Shown one piece after another: positions 6,417 through 8,396 of a DNA stretch of 8,396 nucleotides (positions within the stretch are counted from its first letter, which is position 1; each line of letters begins with the position of its first letter). Origin of the DNA: Chlamydiota bacterium (GTDB lineage Bacteria > Chlamydiota > Chlamydiia > Chlamydiales > Rhabdochlamydiaceae). Below the pieces are notes generated by a model. It worked only from the letters and a program-made list of their open reading frames with translations. It was not told the origin of the DNA and did not search any database. The stretch lies in contig JAAKFB010000070.1 of NCBI GenBank assembly GCA_011065235.1, forward strand, positions 1-8,396, written 5' to 3'. Made by a program: the position numbers and the translations under genes.

Positions 6417-6490
6417 TCGAACCTTTCCGAATAACTGCCCGTCAAATTAAAAAAATTAATCTAATCTTTGGAAGAGCTTCCAGAAGTCAG

Positions 6491-6512
6491 CATGGCAAAC
6501 TCCGTTGCCATG
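6491..6512. repeat. Perfect 8-bp inverted repeat (hairpin)
   Basis: CATGGCAA at 6491-6498 and TTGCCATG at 6505-6512 are exact reverse complements around a 6-base spacer, ACTCCG. No T-run follows closely on either strand, so it does not look like an intrinsic terminator. It could be a stem of the surrounding RNA candidate or a protein-binding operator. Confidence 0.6.
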
Positions 6513-6645
6513 TCCGGCGCTAACGCGTCTTGAGCGACGATGGCTGCGGCAAATCGATCCCTTCGCAAAGTGGGCCGTGCGCTGCACTGATCCCCCTTTG
6601 CACGGGCCAATTTTCCTTTGCCCTAGTCGCCGCGGGCTGCTCGAG

Positions 6646-6669
6646 CATAAAAAAGAGCCCTTTTTTATG
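6646..6669. terminator. AT-rich perfect hairpin, possible weak bidirectional terminator for pckA
   Basis: CATAAAAAAG (6646-6655) and CTTTTTTATG (6660-6669) pair perfectly around the 4-base spacer AGCC. The A-run and T-run flank the loop as in symmetric bidirectional terminators, and it lies about 67 bases past the pckA stop. Against a standard terminator, the stem has almost no GC core and the T-run forms the arm instead of following it. An alternative + strand stem, 6653-6660 with 6679-6686 (7 of 8 paired) followed by CCTTTT, is a more conventional terminator shape. Confidence 0.3.
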
Positions 6670-6735
6670 TCGCGCGCAGGACTCTTCCTTTTATACACAT
6701 TCCCAATGAGCCTCTAGTTACTTGCAAAGTCGAGT

Positions 6736-8396
6736 TCAAGACAGAAGCCGATTTTTTAATCCATCTAGCTCATCTCTTATACCCTGCGGAAGCTTATTTC
6801 CAAAGATGAAAAAGTAGCTCTCTAGCTCTTCTGCTTCACGCAAATAGTTTTCCACATCGACACGGAAAAGCTCTTCGAGCGCCTCTTTTGAAATCTCCAA
6901 TCCAGAAAGATCGAGCGCATCCACCGTCGGCACATAACCGATGGGCGTCTCTTGCGCTTTGCCCTTCCCATTGATCCGCTCGCAGATCCACTTGAGAACG
7001 CGCACATTTTCTCCAAAACCGGGCCAGAGGAATTTCCTCGCCTGCGATTTGCGGAACCAGTTCACATGAAAAATCTTCGGCAGTAGATGGGGCTCTGTCT
7101 GATGTCCCATCTCCAGCCAATGCCCAAAATAATCTGCCATATCGTAGCCGCAAAAAGGTAGCATCGCAAAAGGATCGTGACGCAATTTTCCCAATGTTCC
7201 TTTTGCCGCAGCCGTCATTTCTGAAGAGACACTCGTTCCCAAAAAAGTACCGTGCTGCCAGTTAAATGCCTCAAAAACGAGTGGGACCGTCGTAGAACGC
7301 CGTCCGCCAAAGATCATTCCCGAGATCGGAACCCCTGCTGGATCCTCCCAAGCGGGATCGATAACGGGACACTGACTGGCCGGCGCTGTGAAACGCGCAT
7401 TGGGATGTGAGGCCGGTGTCTTTGAACCTGGTGTCCAGGCATTTCCCCGCCAATCAGTCAATTTTGGAGGAGGCTCTTTCGTCATCCCCTCCCACCAAAC
7501 GTCTCCATCAGGTGTTAGGGCCACATTGGTGAAAATGCTATTTTTTTTGATCGTCTCCATCGCGCTGGGATTCGATTCATACGACGTTCCTGGCGCCACG
7601 CCAAAAAATCCCGCCTCGGGATTGATCGCATACAAACGCCCATCTTCTTTCAGCTTCATCCAGGCGATGTCATCGCCCACACACTCGATCTTCCATCCCG
7701 GCAATGTCGAATTGAGCATCGCCAAGTTCGTTTTACCACAGGCGCTTGGAAATGCCGCAGTCAAGTACTTCCGCTCACCCTCAGGACTGGTAATACCCAT
7801 GATCAACATGTGCTCGGCCATCCACATCTCATCGCGCGCCATCACCGATGCGATCCGCAGCGCCAAACACTTCTTGCCCAGAAGTGCATTGCCTCCATAG
7901 CCGCTACCAAATGACCAAATTTCCCTTTCTTCGGGAAAATGAACGATATATCTGTTTTTCGGATTGCAAGGCCAAAAGCTATCTTCCTGCCCCTCTTTCA
8001 AAGGGACACCCACCGAATGCATACAAGGGACAAAAAAATCGTTTCCCAGCACTTCCAATACTTGCTTGCCCATGCGGGTCATGATCCGCATATTGACCAC
8101 GACGTAGGGAGAGTCTGTGATCTGCACCCCGATATGGGCGATATCGGACCCAAGTGGGCCCATGCTAAATGGGATGACATATAGGGTCCTTCCCTGCATG
8201 CATCCGTCAAAGAGCCCCTCGAGTGTCGCATGCATCTCGCCGGGATCTTTCCAGTTATTTGTGGGACCTGCATCTTCTTTTTTCTTACTGCAGATGAACG
8301 TCGATTCTTCGACACGCGCCACATCGTCGGGATCAGAGCGACACCAAAAACTCCCAGGCCGCGCACTCAATGGTACAAAAGCTTTTTTCACCACAT
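6736..8396 (-). CDS. pckA: Phosphoenolpyruvate carboxykinase (GTP), N-terminus outside window
   Basis: Converts oxaloacetate plus GTP to phosphoenolpyruvate, CO2 and GDP in the cytosol, linking TCA intermediates to gluconeogenesis. 552-553 residues are visible; the frame runs off the right edge and, against family lengths near 600, roughly 50 N-terminal residues are missing. The GTG at 8392-8394 is an internal valine, not a start. Counting from that codon, GTP-type marks are CRSDPDDVARVEE (18-30), KEDAGPTNNWKDP (39-51), Mn2+-site residues Lys174 (GKKCLALRIAS) and His195 (MAEHML), the P-loop FPSACGKTN (215-223) with the reactive cysteine, the kinase-2 motif GDDIAW (240-245), and PKIFHVNWFRKS...FLWPGFGENVRVLKWI (439-470), which includes the mobile lid. 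All key residues look intact. C. trachomatis has a GTP-type PckA that reads very similarly from memory. Confidence 0.98.
   Translation of the reverse strand, partial: VVKKAFVPLSARPGSFWCRSDPDDVARVEESTFICSKKKEDAGPTNNWKDPGEMHATLEGLFDGCMQGRTLYVIPFSMGPLGSDIAHIGVQITDSPYVVVNMRIMTRMGKQVLEVLGNDFFVPCMHSVGVPLKEGQEDSFWPCNPKNRYIVHFPEEREIWSFGSGYGGNALLGKKCLALRIASVMARDEMWMAEHMLIMGITSPEGERKYLTAAFPSACGKTNLAMLNSTLPGWKIECVGDDIAWMKLKEDGRLYAINPEAGFFGVAPGTSYESNPSAMETIKKNSIFTNVALTPDGDVWWEGMTKEPPPKLTDWRGNAWTPGSKTPASHPNARFTAPASQCPVIDPAWEDPAGVPISGMIFGGRRSTTVPLVFEAFNWQHGTFLGTSVSSEMTAAAKGTLGKLRHDPFAMLPFCGYDMADYFGHWLEMGHQTEPHLLPKIFHVNWFRKSQARKFLWPGFGENVRVLKWICERINGKGKAQETPIGYVPTVDALDLSGLEISKEALEELFRVDVENYLREAEELESYFFIFGNKLPQGIRDELDGLKNRLLS

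Larger units (their letters stand above)
6470..6688. ncRNA. Candidate structured RNA element in the pckA-dtd intergenic region
   Basis: This lies in the 335-base protein-free gap 6401-6735. The inverted repeats are nested and can coexist in one fold. A closing helix pairs 6470-6476 (GGAAGAG) with 6682-6688 (CTCTTCC). Inside it are an 8-bp perfect hairpin (6491-6498/6505-6512, loop ACTCCG), a long arm, and a 10-bp hairpin (6646-6655/6660-6669). The long arm stacks 6534-6538/6626-6630, 6548-6553/6617-6622, 6567-6569/6611-6613 and TGGGCCGTGC 6571-6580 with 6600-6609 (9 of 10 paired, one G-G mismatch). The segment is also more GC-rich than the AT-rich DNA on either side. It matches no RNA I know: I looked for, and did not find, the sequence marks of tmRNA, RNase P RNA, SRP RNA or tRNA. 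Strand is undetermined because inverted repeats read alike both ways. A degenerate mobile repeat or mere intergenic DNA remains possible. Confidence 0.35.
6401..6735. other. 335-base intergenic region between pckA and dtd without a credible protein gene
   Basis: The region separates two minus-strand units. Moving from dtd toward pckA it holds the dtd Shine-Dalgarno, an A/T tract (6446-6463, with seven A's in a row on the + strand), the GC-rich nested inverted repeats (6470-6688) and a plain AT-richer stretch (6689-6735) next to the pckA stop. Two short open frames of 70-80 codons cross it on opposite strands. Both run through the hairpins, lack a well-placed Shine-Dalgarno and look like no protein I know. 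No confident promoter for dtd was found here, although a TTGACG preceded by the A/T tract occurs on the minus strand (6440-6445). Confidence 0.7.

Noticed and set aside
6413..6463. dtd promoter with TTGACG (6440-6445, minus strand) behind an A/T-rich UP-like tract
   Set aside because: At 17-18 bases spacing the -10 would be GTTCGA or TTCGAT, a poor match, and the start site would fall within the Shine-Dalgarno, leaving no usable leader.
6448..6481. Intrinsic terminator on the minus strand: GGAAG/CTTCC hairpin (6470-6481) plus T7 run (6450s)
   Set aside because: The hairpin loop would be only two bases and the T-run starts more than ten bases after the stem, so the geometry does not fit.
6470..6688. 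Known structured RNA (tmRNA, RNase P RNA, SRP RNA, 6S RNA or tRNA)
   Set aside because: I did not find a GGTTCGAATCC-like T-arm, a tmRNA tag frame, the RNase P GAGGAAAGTCC core or the SRP GGAAGCAGCC-type loop. The branched arrangement does not match the single long rod of 6S RNA.
6456..6698. 80-codon basic minus-strand open frame (MYKRKSPARDIKKG...), considered as a small histone-like protein
   Set aside because: It crosses all the inverted repeats, its ATG has no properly spaced Shine-Dalgarno, and apart from being rich in Arg, Lys and Ser it lacks the regular Lys/Ala repeats of chlamydial HctB.
6505..6717. 70-codon + strand open frame in the intergenic region
   Set aside because: It has no Shine-Dalgarno and no recognisable motif, and overlaps the structured repeats; open by chance in GC-rich sequence.
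7388..7900. 170-codon + strand open frame within pckA
   Set aside because: It lies antisense to the conserved catalytic core of PEP carboxykinase, including the P-loop, and has no family resemblance or Shine-Dalgarno.

Overview
This window looks like part of the chromosome of a Chlamydiota bacterium outside the classical Chlamydiaceae (an 'environmental chlamydia' of the Parachlamydia/Waddlia/Estrella kind). Three things point that way. There is an intracellular-type NTT/Tlc nucleotide transporter. The GTP-dependent PEP carboxykinase and the transporter resemble, from memory, their C. trachomatis counterparts. A heptosyltransferase-family gene is present, a class I do not expect in Chlamydiaceae. 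Placement rests on remembered protein similarity and was not computed. Base composition is moderate and coding density is high.

Block 1 (1-3825, + strand) is a tightly coupled run of four genes. It opens with the C-terminal end of a probable LptC-like protein. This is followed by a long secreted LptA/OstA-like protein, the LPS-export ATPase LptB and an NTT-family nucleotide transporter. Neighbouring genes overlap by 4, 8 and 4 bases, so they are probably one translationally coupled operon. The first three would form a pathway moving LPS from the inner to the outer membrane. The transporter, which would import host nucleotides, is functionally unrelated to them.

Block 2 (3759-4820, - strand) is a WaaQ-type glycosyltransferase. 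It converges on the transporter gene with a 67-base 3' overlap. Its 5' end faces ndk (4880-5305, + strand) across a 59-base gap that carries a good promoter for ndk.

Block 3 (5277-6400, - strand) is a two-gene operon. It consists of dtd (D-aminoacyl-tRNA deacylase, TTG start) and an FkbM-like methyltransferase (GTG start), which overlap by 4 bases. The methyltransferase 3' end overlaps the ndk 3' end by 29 bases.

Block 4 (6401-6735) is the only long gap without a protein gene. It holds a nested set of inverted repeats at 6470-6688 that could fold into a multi-branched RNA of about 220 nt. This is the least explained part of the window. Block 5 (6736-8396, - strand) is pckA, a GTP-type PEP carboxykinase whose N-terminus lies beyond the window edge.

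I do not see a phage, insertion sequence, CRISPR array, tRNA, rRNA or recognisable defence system. Most of the window is ordinary chlamydial housekeeping and host-interaction metabolism. The points worth a second look are the candidate structured RNA, the substituted transporter motifs, the extended LptA-like protein and the heptosyltransferase.
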